Origin: Eutreptiella sp. 'Long Island Sound 2002'
Taxonomy: Eukaryota > Euglenozoa > Euglenophyceae > Eutreptiales > Eutreptiaceae
Length of the DNA stretch: 64,000 nt
NCBI GenBank assembly: GCA_964036045.1
Contig: OZ038391.1
Location: forward strand, 39,102,232-39,166,231
Direction: 5' to 3'
Part shown: one piece after another, positions 56,279 through 64,000 of the stretch
Layout of the letters: each line of letters opens with the position of its first letter
Position numbering within the stretch: position 1 is the first letter of the stretch
Notes under the pieces: model-generated
The model's database searches: none
Seen by the model: only the letters and a program-made list of their open reading frames with translations
Told to the model about the DNA's origin: nothing
Made by a program: the position numbers and the translations under genes

Positions 56279-58119
56279 GCAGAGGGACGGAAAGAGGCAG
56301 AGCGACCCCCCGCCCTACAGTCAGTCGGCGATTCGGCGGTGCTACTGTCCGCCTCTTACCCCTGTGCACGTCAGTCGGCGATCCGACGGTGCCGCACCCC
56401 ACCCAGCCCCCTCCCCCCCTGTCCCGACCCCGTGCACGTGGACTGGGGCCTCCCGGCATGCGCAACACGCTTCACAACGCGCAGCCCCACCCTCAGGACT
56501 GGATTCATAGCCGACGACACCCCTAAGTCGCGTAAGAGACTCCCGCGGCCCAGTAGTGAGAGCGTAGGTCTCCAATCGTCCAGTGCGGGGGTTCGATCCC
56601 AGGCGTTGGTGCTCCTGGGATCCCTGCACGTAGAGCTCTCTAGTTGGCGACGTGGGAACCACCCCCCCCTCCAGCAACTCGCGCCACCACCGATACCGGT
56701 GGATCGGGTGGAGGTCTCGTTCGTTTTACCCCCCACCCTAGAAAAACAAAACACATGGGAGCCACCCACCCCTGCAGCAGTGCGCACCGTCACCTGTACT
56801 CGAACAGGTCGACGGGAGGCCCCGTCCGGTATTCGAGGGGATCGGTGGGAGACCACCGATCACGGGGTTCGAACCAGCTCCTTCGCGGCGCGCGCCTGGT
56901 GCGCTACCTCCGGGGCGGCTGCCTTCTGAGATACACTGGCACCCGGGTCACAGAACAAACGCGCCCGCAACCCCCTCTTCCTGTGCTAAGAGTAAGCCCG
57001 CGGCAGGGGTGCACTGCTGGGCCATGAGCCGGAACATTGGTGCACCACTCCAGCCACGGTCACCCCAACCCCCCCAACGCATCCCGCAGGGCGAAGCTCC
57101 GTGCGCATCGGGCTCGTCATGGGAATCCGGCGGACCGGCGCCTGGACACCAAGTCGACACCTCTCTCCCCCCCCACGGGAACAGAGCGGGGCCCCCACAA
57201 CCGCACGCCCGCGCCCACAACGCAACGGTCGAAGGCACCCCCCCGGGGACGCCCTGCCGCCGCCCCCACAACCCCAAGCCAAGTAGGGGGGAACCGGGAC
57301 CGGACCGCCCCCCCCCAAGCACGCCAGACGGAGCACGGGACCGGGGCAGGACACGCGGAGGGGCACGGACCACATGGAACGGCCCTACCAGCGCCCAGTG
57401 CCGGGACCACGCGAGATGCGCGCGCCACACCACCCAGCGGGGAGCGGACACCGCGAGAGCGCGAGCGCACACACACGAAAAGGACACGCGGCGACCACCA
57501 GAAGGGCAACCGGACCGAGCGCGCGGAACGCACAGACCGCATGGAATGGCGTACCAGCGAGCGAGGATAAGGGACACCCGGACGGGACGGCCCGCCACAC
57601 GCAGCGCAGAACACGCGGGGCGGGAAGGGGGAAGAAGGGGAGACACAACACCGGGTACCGGCCCGAACCCCCCCGAACCGGCCGCGAGCGCCGCGCACAC
57701 ACAGACGGGACACTGCACCCGCCAAGGCAGTAGTGGCGCACAGCGCCACGCCCCAACCCCTAGGCTAGGCAGCCTCCGCGCCAGCCCAAGGGGGTCCCAC
57801 TGGCGACAAGCCAGTAGCACGGGCCCGGCGGCGCCGGCGCCCCGGGCGACCACGCATTAGGGGGGCGACGCAGTGGGTAAGCGCCCGCAGCCACGGCTGC
57901 GAATTGATGCACTGACCGGGGAGTGGCAAAACGGGGACGCCGGGGAAGGACGGGGCTCCGAGCTCTGTGAACCCGGGGGACTCCGCCACCAGGCAGGAGG
58001 TGCGTCTTGGAGGGCCCCCCACTAGGGCCCGGTGGGGAGGATATCACCTGGCCCGACCAGGTGGCCCCCCGGGGCCGAAAGGCGTCTAGTACCCGCAAAA
58101 TCAAACCTCAAACCTCAAA
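56279..58119 (+). other. 3' part of the GC-rich element, no convincing ORF
   Basis: It contains a short direct repeat (CAGTCGGCGATTCGGCGGTG with a variant ~47 bp later), B-box-like GGTTCGATCCC at 56587 and GGTTCGAACC at 56871. An A-box-like GCGACGCAGTGGGTAAGCGC near 57861 is followed by a GCAG..CTGC hairpin. These suggest tRNA-derived segments, but no full cloverleaf could be drawn. Confidence 0.4.
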
Positions 58120-59358
58120 CCTCCATGGTTACGGCGATTGTCCTGAAACAAAGCTGTAAAACGGCTCATTTTCACCTCAAAATGGACCACCGCGCGGCAC
58201 CACGGCGTGGTACACGCCTTTTTGAACACCCATTTGCCATCCTTTGATAGCCCAATCGCCGTGAAAGAACAACGGTCCTCATCGGAAACACCTGCTTGGC
58301 GCAGCGGCGATCGTCCTGGACTTTCAGGACGATCGTCCTGAAAACAGCCGAAAACCGCCCAAAAACGGCCCTTTTTGGACACTAAATCGCCGGTAGGACC
58401 GGCTAGACGGCTCAAAACGCAACGAAACTTGTTTTTGGTGATGCGCCTTGGCTCCCTGGTCGTTTTGAGCTACTTGGATGCGGTTTTGAGCCGCGGTGTG
58501 GTCGCAAGGACTTTTTAACCGCCTGGTGCTTGCTACTGCTGCTTGCTGCTGCTGCTGCTTGCTAAAACGTGCTGCTCACCCTTGGCCCCTAAAAGGTGGT
58601 GTAAAACCTCAACAGGGTAAACCCAGCTCGGTAATGAAGACTCGAACTAGGACCGAGCTGGGTCCTAGTCTTGAGTAACGCATGGGAAATCACCGCTGAA
58701 GAAAGACCGCTTGCTTTAGAGATGTGCCTCCATTGTTACGGCGATGGTCCTGAAACGCGGCTGGAAAACGGCGCATTTTCACCTCAAAATGGACCACCGT
58801 GTGGCACCACGGCGTGGTACCCGCTTTATTGAACACCTATTTGCCATCCTTTGATAGCCCAATCGTCATGAAAGAGCAACGGCCCTTATCAGAAACACTT
58901 CCTTGGCGCAGCGGCGACCGTCATGAACTTTCCGGACGATCGTCCTCAAAACAGCCGAAAACAGCCCGAAAACAGCCATTTCAGGACACTAAATCGCCCG
59001 TAGGTCGAGCTAGACGGCTCAAAGCGCAACAAAACTTGTTTGTGGTGATGCGCCTTGGCTCCCAGGTTGTTTTGAGGTATTTGGATGCCGGTTTTGAGCC
59101 ATGGTGTGGTCGCAAGGACTTTTTAACCGCCTGCTGCTTGCTGCTGCTGCTTGCTGCTGCTGCTTGCTGCTGCTGCTGTTTGCTAAAACGTGTTGCTCAG
59201 CCTTGGCCCCTAAAAGGTGGTGTAAAACCTCGACAGGGTAAACCCAGCTCGGTAATCAAGACTCGAACTAGGACCGAGCAGGGTCCTAATCTTGCGTAAC
59301 GCATTGGAGATCACCGTTGAAGAAAGACCGCTTGCTTTAGAGATGTGCCTCCATGGTT
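58120..59358 (-). repeat. Satellite B, inverted array (right arm, outer part)
   Basis: Two B units in reverse orientation, continuing the array split by the GC-rich insert. It ends with TGGTT (59354-59358), the reverse complement of the AACCA at the LTR boundary of element E. Confidence 0.9.
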
Positions 59359-60146
59359 AGAAAGTTTTATAGTGATTTCAACACTGTGTTTGTGCCTCTC
59401 CTGCTGCTTGCTGCTGGTGTAGGGTTTTCTGCTGCTTGTTTTTGATTAGTAAAATTTTTTTTTTGCTGAAATACAACCAATCCAGGATAGCCCAAGCAAG
59501 ATATAAGCAAGTAGAGGAGAATCAGGATCAAAGCATGAAGGGCTGCAGTGTAAACAGTGACAGATGAAAGGATATTCACAGAAACTGCAACTCAGGTCAA
59601 ATCGGATTGCATATTCACAAAGATAGCTGAACTGTTTTAGAAAAAGAGTTGGAAAACTGCCCCCTGGTCACTCCATCTCCATAGTGCTATCTCAGGAGAT
59701 GTGCACTCTTTGTTTTGGGTCCCATATGTGCTGAGGTGGCAGGGCATGTGGCGATGAGGTCACTGCCATGTCACATGGGATCTTCCTACTTAGCTAGGCT
59801 GACCGGGAATTGAACCCAGGACCTCTCAAAAAGAGGTGCCCAGCCCCCTAGGGTGCATACCACTAGGACAGCTAAGAATTCATGAGAAAACATAGATAAA
59901 TTCATAGGCTCTGCCCTGGATATGTCAGTTCTCAGTCGCCTCAGAAAAAGATGAATTGCCTCACATTGATAGGGGATTAAGGGGTCCACTCCATATCCTG
60001 ATTTAGTGTTTGGTTCCATAGGTCAAAATGTGTTATCACCACTTTTGGTTGGACCAATACTAAGATAGAAATGCCTGTGTGCTTGGAGCACCTCTAATAC
60101 AACTAGAGTATGCCTGAAAAGCATTGGAAAAGCACTTTTTTCTACT
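59359..60146 (-). repeat. 3' LTR of element E'
   Basis: The reverse complement begins AGTAGAAAAAAGTGC and ends AAAACTTTCT, 788 bp, homologous to both LTRs of E with scattered differences. It abuts the same AACCA word of B. Confidence 0.85.
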
Positions 60147-60154
60147 CCCCCCTT

Positions 60155-61271
60155 GTGCTGTGGTGGCCACCACTGTCGCACTTTCAGGAGAAAGGGATTT
60201 TTTTCTTGGCCTTCCCCTTGGTTTCCACATCTACTTTAAAATACCTATAGTTTCCCTCACACAGAAAAATGGGCGCTCACCATGGCTGGCGCCTTTTTGC
60301 TGCTTTGTTCGTGACATTTCCTACAGAAAGCTCAGCGCTCATGGCGCTGCCGGGGTTTCTGTGGCTTGGTTGGGTTAGTTTGGGAGCATGCTAAAAACAT
60401 ATGCAATCGCATCCCTCCCTCCAAGACGCAGCGCGACACTAACCCAACGCCAGACTCTGTATGGACATCCGCTCCGGTTGTTAAAACCTGCTGACGACCT
60501 GCTGTCCTGATCTTAGGGGGAAGGGAGTCGTCAAGAAATTAAATTGCCCCTTGGTGGGGTCTTGGCTTCTGCTCAGTCTCCTGGCTGCTGCTTTTCGGCC
60601 CAGAAAGCGGCCTACTCAGCGACGCTTTCGCGAGGATATCTGCAGAGGCAGGAGTGGGAGAATTATGGACGAATCCACGCAAACGCGCAGCGACAACACC
60701 TAAATCCGTCAAATGACGGCCTAGATTTTTCTAAGACAACACACCTGAGCAGAATCCAATTGTGCATCAGAAGCACATTTTTATAAAAAATATAGTCATC
60801 TCTCGATTTTTTAAATCAAGAAATTCCTACGCATAAAAAGGCGGCGCGCAGGAGCGGCTCCTAGCGAAGCGCCGGAAAATACAGAAATAATGAGATTATA
60901 AACGTATGTCTCACGTAGACTGGAAAATGACGAGACACACATTAATAAATAAACATACAGATTCCACCCACACTGACAGTAAGAATCAAATATCCAAGAA
61001 TTCCAAAATCAACGAAAAGACTTCAATGAATCAGGTATAAACCACAGGTGTGCTCGTCTCGTATGCAGCATGCACATTGCTCGTCCCGTGTCTCCGTGAA
61101 CGAGTCTTGTAGCAGCGCTAACAAACGATAGAGGGCTAGATTAGAAAGATTGCAGATGATTAGAGGTCAGATCAGGGTGATTAGACATACACACAAGTGC
61201 ATAGCCACGTTTTTCGCTTGCGCCTCGCCCACGTTCCCACTTGCTCTCTCTCTCCAACAGTAGGTAAGGTA
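60155..61271 (-). repeat. Inverted copy of the element E 3' UTR (44720-45838)
   Basis: Near-identical by eye over 1.1 kb to 44720-45838 in reverse. The outer limit of homology is TACCTTACCTAC (44720-44731 and, inverted, 61260-61271). No target duplication flanks it, and the flanking sequences are unrelated. Confidence 0.85.
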
Positions 61272-62322
61272 GCGAGTTTGTGCCTAGCAGCACGTCGTCG
61301 ATGTGAGCTTCGGCAACCGCTCCTCGTTCGAGCAACGCCTGGACTGCGGGTCGCTGCTTGAGGATGGTGAGCACCTGGTTCATCAACTCCTGGAACAGCG
61401 CAGGGGCGTTGGCGATACCAAAGGGCATGACCAGCCATCGGAACACCCTTCCGTTTGGTGTCCGAAACGCCATCAACTCCTTGGCACGCTCCGTCAAATC
61501 GACTTGCCAAAACCCTGATCTTTCGTCCATCTTGGACTTGAACTTGCACGACGCGGCATTTTCGATGGTGTTTTTCATCACAGGGAGACTGCCGGCGTGC
61601 AGTTTGATCATTTTGTTCAGCTTGCGATAGTCGACGACTAGCCTTTTCGCTGTCGATCCAGGTTTGGCCACCAAGAAACACGGCGAGCAGTGCTCAGGGA
61701 TTTCCGTGTCCTTGTAGGCTTCGCACATCCCCGCTTCCACCAGCTCTAGGACTTGCCTCATGATCTCGTCCTGGTCCTCCTTAGAGCAGGGGTAACGTTT
61801 CGAAGTAATCCGCTGGTCCTGGTACTCGGGCTTCAACTCTAAGTCCATTCTGACCAGTTTCTTGCTTGACCCGGGAGGTGGTAAAGGTCGGAAGGCTTCT
61901 TCGTACCTTGCGAGGACTTCAGCGACTCGGAGATCGTGTTCTTGGATCTTGTTCTTGAAATCCTCAGAAGCCGCCAGATTGCTTTGCCCAAACTCCTGCT
62001 TGAGTGTAAGTACTTCTTTGATCTCGTCAGGATCCACTTGGTGAAATTGACAGAAGTCGAGACTTCCGTGACACTCGTCGCAGCAGTGAGTATTTTCTTT
62101 CGCGCTCTGATCGCCGTATTCCTGCAGTAGTTCACGCACTTCTTGCAGAGTTAGAGTACTCGCTTGGTGGCAGCGACACACGTGGGACATCTCCCACGGT
62201 CCTTGATACTCGCAGGTACAGGCTGACGGATCATCGTCGTAGTCAGGGACATAGACACTCGTACCCCATTTCATCTTAAGCTTCAGTTGCTTTTCTCGCC
62301 ATTGCTCTCTATTCTGATTTTC
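61141..62322 (-). pseudogene. pol: pol of element E': RT fragment truncated after motif C
   Basis: The segment follows a TAA at 62325-62323; the first ATG is at 62274. It starts with a Cys/His-rich linker (ACTCEYQGPWEMSHVCRCH) and continues with RT: KRLVVDYRKLNKM, KMDERSGFWQVDL (motif A), VMPFGIANAPALFQ (motif B), AEAHIDDVLLGTN (motif C, again His-Ile-Asp-Asp). After GTN the frame enters the repeated 3' UTR at ~61271 and ends at 61141 by chance. The thumb, RNase H and integrase are absent, so the copy is inactive. Compared with E it keeps the palm motifs but differs at many positions. Confidence 0.88.
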
Positions 62323-62817
62323 TTATAGGTGTTCTACGCGATGAAAGAGAAGTTGTTTGAGATCCTCCTTCTCGTGCTCCCCGATAGGCCAACTGTCTTT
62401 GCTGGGCTTCGCACACTGGGGATCCTTTTTCTGGGAGTGGGTTGTCTTGTCGGCCACCATGCACGCAAAGGCGAGTAAGCACTTGGCTTGGTCATCCAGT
62501 TGTCCTCGTTGCGGAGGTATGTCAGGTTCAGTTTCGAGTAGTAGTGCATCCACCGAATCGTCCCATTTCACTGATTCGTAGTACCCTTCGGAGTTGTGAA
62601 TCGGGATCGTCGACACACTTGGATTCCTGGTGTTGTCTCCTGCGTTTGCTGCACAGGTCTCCTCTTCTCCTTCGCTATCACTTTCCACGTCCAGCATCGG
62701 AGCGTTGACGACAGGTTCTCGTTCCTCCCATTTGACCTCAGGGTGATCAGGGAATTTTGATAGCATCTTTGCTTTTCCCCAACTTTGGTTCTGCCTTGTG
62801 ACCCACTTTACCTCCTC
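62323..62817 (-). pseudogene. pol of element E': acidic linker between protease and RT
   Basis: Same frame as its neighbours, bounded by in-frame TAG (62820-62818) and TAA (62325-62323). It is acidic, with a DVESDSEGEEE stretch, a counterpart in position to the acidic linker of element E. The first ATG is at 62766. The single in-frame stops imply point decay of one polyprotein. Confidence 0.75.
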
Positions 62818-63798
62818 CTAGTCGAGTTCTTCCATCGGTACGGGTTTGGTATCCCCGTCCAGTAGATAGAGACATGTTCGCCAGGAAGGCTTCGGTAAAA
62901 TTTCTTCACTCCCATCTTGGCTGTACATCGGCAGGTCAGGTAGGATGATCTTCGAGATAGTCAGTCTTTCCAGGAGTTCTTTCCACTTTGCTCCTTTACT
63001 TTCCCATTTCTTCCCTTCTGGTACTACTAAAACTAAGCGCGCTCGGTCGATCGCCACCTTGACCAGAACTCTTAAGAGTTGGGAGAACCTTGGATTTGCG
63101 TACAACTGCTTCCACCTTTGTAGCCGGCCCCAATGGTACCAAAAGGGGGAGTTGTCCTTGCGGTTGCAGTAAAATTGTGAGTCCGCGTTCTGCTCGGACG
63201 CGAACAGCTCAATGAAGTCCGAACCCGTCGGATCTCCTTCCAAAGATGGGTCCGCAAACCCTTGTCTCTTCATCTCCGTCGAAAGCTTGTAGTTCTCAGT
63301 ACGAGCGAGCTGCGCTTGGAGGGCCACCATACCTTCCAGCTTCATGTCGACGCGTAAATTGAGCGACAGACCTTGGATGACCTGCACGGAGGGTTTTGGT
63401 GTGGTGTCCTCGTTCAGTGGGACTTCCACGAGTTGCCCATGTCTCTGAACCAGTAAATGGTGGGGCCCTTGCAGGGAGAGGTACTTGATGTGCGGGTTGG
63501 CTTCAAAGAAGTCGTTTCCCAGGATCACGTCAAACGCGTCGGTTTCGAAGGTGGCGAGCGAGAAAGGGATGTCCTCTTCTCCCACGTGAACAACTCCTTC
63601 CGTCTCCCCACTTGTCAGCTGTACAGCTCCGTTGCCAACCTTGACTCCAAAAATTTCACCCATTTGCGTCTGGCTTTGCTCCACCAGTCTCTCCGCCACT
63701 AAGCTGTTACTGGCGCCCGTGTCGAGTAACCCATGATACCTTTGCTCCCCCATTGAGACGAGGCACGCGTAGAGCCTCTTTCCCGAGGTCCCACCCCT
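62818..63798 (-). pseudogene. pol of element E': aspartic protease region
   Basis: The frame is bounded by TAG at 63801-63799 and TAG at 62820-62818. The first ATG, at 63753, is followed closely by the active site GLLDTGASNSLVAERL. The flap and hydrophobic pocket segments (FDVILGNDFFEANP) match the retropepsin fold. The rest has FIELFASEQN, SPFWYHWGR and NPRFSQLLRVLVKVAIDRARLVLV. The same signature (ELFASD, GNPRFSELGKVLTKVALERSRMVL) follows the protease in element E, so this conserved post-protease domain is shared by both lineages. It would process the polyprotein. Confidence 0.85.
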
Positions 63799-64000
63799 CT
63801 ACTTCTGTGCGGCCTGAAGGGTCTTGAGTGGAATCCCGTGCTTCTCGCATTGCTTGAGAAGGTACTTCTCCATGGACAACAGCTTCCTCTTCTTTTTGTT
63901 GCTTCCTTCCTCTTCAGGTGCTGCCACAGGAGCGGGATTGGGTGCTGGTTTCGGCACAAATGCTGGCCTCGGTGCAGGTGCAGGCTTCGGCGCAGGCTTC
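63799..64000 (-). pseudogene. gag: gag C-terminus of element E' (partial)
   Basis: Same frame as the protease; ends at TAG 63801-63799. A Pro/Ala/Lys repeat (KPAPKPAPAPRP) is followed by a basic segment (NKKKRKLLSMEKYLLKQCEKHG). The rest lies beyond the window. The stop at the gag-protease border could be decay or a natural suppressible stop. Confidence 0.6.

Larger units (their letters stand above)
52482..58119 (+). mobile_element. GC-rich 5.6-kb element with 17-bp target duplication and (CAAACCT)n tail
   Basis: The 17-bp sequence CCTCCATGGTTACGGCG occurs at 52465-52481 and 58120-58136. A single copy is expected in an uninterrupted B unit. The right end of the insert is a short TCAAACC repeat (58101-58119). 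A long variable-length duplication plus a simple-repeat tail is the signature of target-primed reverse transcription (LINE or LINE-mobilised). The insert is far more GC-rich than its surroundings, with long C-runs. It holds one ORF ending at 54019, two ~1.1-kb tandem repeats, and pieces with B-box-like motifs at ~56587-56597 and 56870-56880. No RT motif was found on either strand, so it looks non-autonomous. Confidence 0.75.
59359..64000 (-). mobile_element. Element E': LTR retrotransposon, minus strand, internally deleted, runs off the window
   Basis: Reading on the minus strand from the window edge: a Lys/Pro/Ala-rich gag end, protease, linker and RT up to the active site. Then comes an abrupt jump at about 61260-61272 into a 3' UTR homologous to 44720-45838, a PPT (60147-60154) and an LTR (59359-60146). 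The LTR and 3' UTR match element E, but the protein part belongs to a clearly different lineage of the same superfamily. RNase H, integrase and chromodomain are missing. Three in-frame stops add to the decay. Confidence 0.8.

Noticed and set aside
56527-56610. Possible tRNA gene with CCA anticodon-like loop in the GC-rich element
   Set aside because: Only B-box and weak A-box similarity; acceptor and T stems do not pair properly.
52787-57853. Very long ORFs on both strands in the GC-rich element (up to ~400 residues)
   Set aside because: High GC and few A/T-rich stop codons open all frames; products are Pro/Arg/Gly low complexity. Only the C-terminal part of 52482-54019 looked protein-like.
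44720-61271. Interpretation of the whole palindrome as one foldback transposon with long terminal inverted repeats
   Set aside because: No target duplication flanks it, the outside sequences are unrelated, and its outer segments are retrotransposon 3' ends.

Overview
The window looks like nuclear DNA of a repeat-rich eukaryote, most likely a unicellular alga or other protist. Evidence: a probable spliced gene, Ty3/gypsy and hAT elements with the standard stop codons, many G/C homopolymers and microsatellites, and long stretches without genes. The gag-pol of the central LTR element reads like elements I associate with dinoflagellates, but a large-genome green alga would also fit; I cannot settle the lineage from sequence alone. 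Nearly all clear coding capacity belongs to mobile elements.

Layout. (1) 1-5436: a two-ORF retroelement. A coiled-coil ORF1, open at the window edge, is followed by a very long reverse-transcriptase ORF with a YVDN active-site box. The two appear linked by a -1 frameshift site, and the element ends in a (TG)n tract. (2) 5.4-31.5 kb: mostly non-coding DNA with one convincing host-type gene (13400-15952, two exons, 9-residue His/Gln-rich repeats), a 380-bp MITE-like element at 21.5 kb, a family of short dispersed modules at 20.7-25.9 kb, and a few weak ORFs. (3) 31572-59358: arrays of a ~600-bp satellite-like repeat ('B') arranged as a large palindrome centred near 50.18 kb.

Three insertions disrupt the B arrays. 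Element E (32083-46633) is a Ty3/gypsy chromovirus-type LTR retrotransposon with recognisable LTRs, PBS, PPT and a 5-bp target duplication. It carries gag, protease, RT, RNase H, integrase and a chromodomain; the reading frame has decayed through stops and frameshifts. A 3260-bp hAT transposon with a perfect 8-bp target duplication has landed inside its chromodomain. Element E' (59359 to the window end, minus strand) has the same LTR and the same B insertion site but a different pol, and is internally deleted after the RT active site. A 5.6-kb very GC-rich element (52482-58119) has a 17-bp target duplication and a (CAAACCT)n tail, the signature of target-primed reverse transcription, but shows no RT.

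The picture is nested: palindromic satellite first, then LTR elements and a LINE-like element into the satellite, then hAT into the LTR element. A chromodomain retrotransposon family sitting repeatedly in one satellite suggests heterochromatin or a centromere-like region, which is inference. The most novel-looking item is the retroelement at the left edge.
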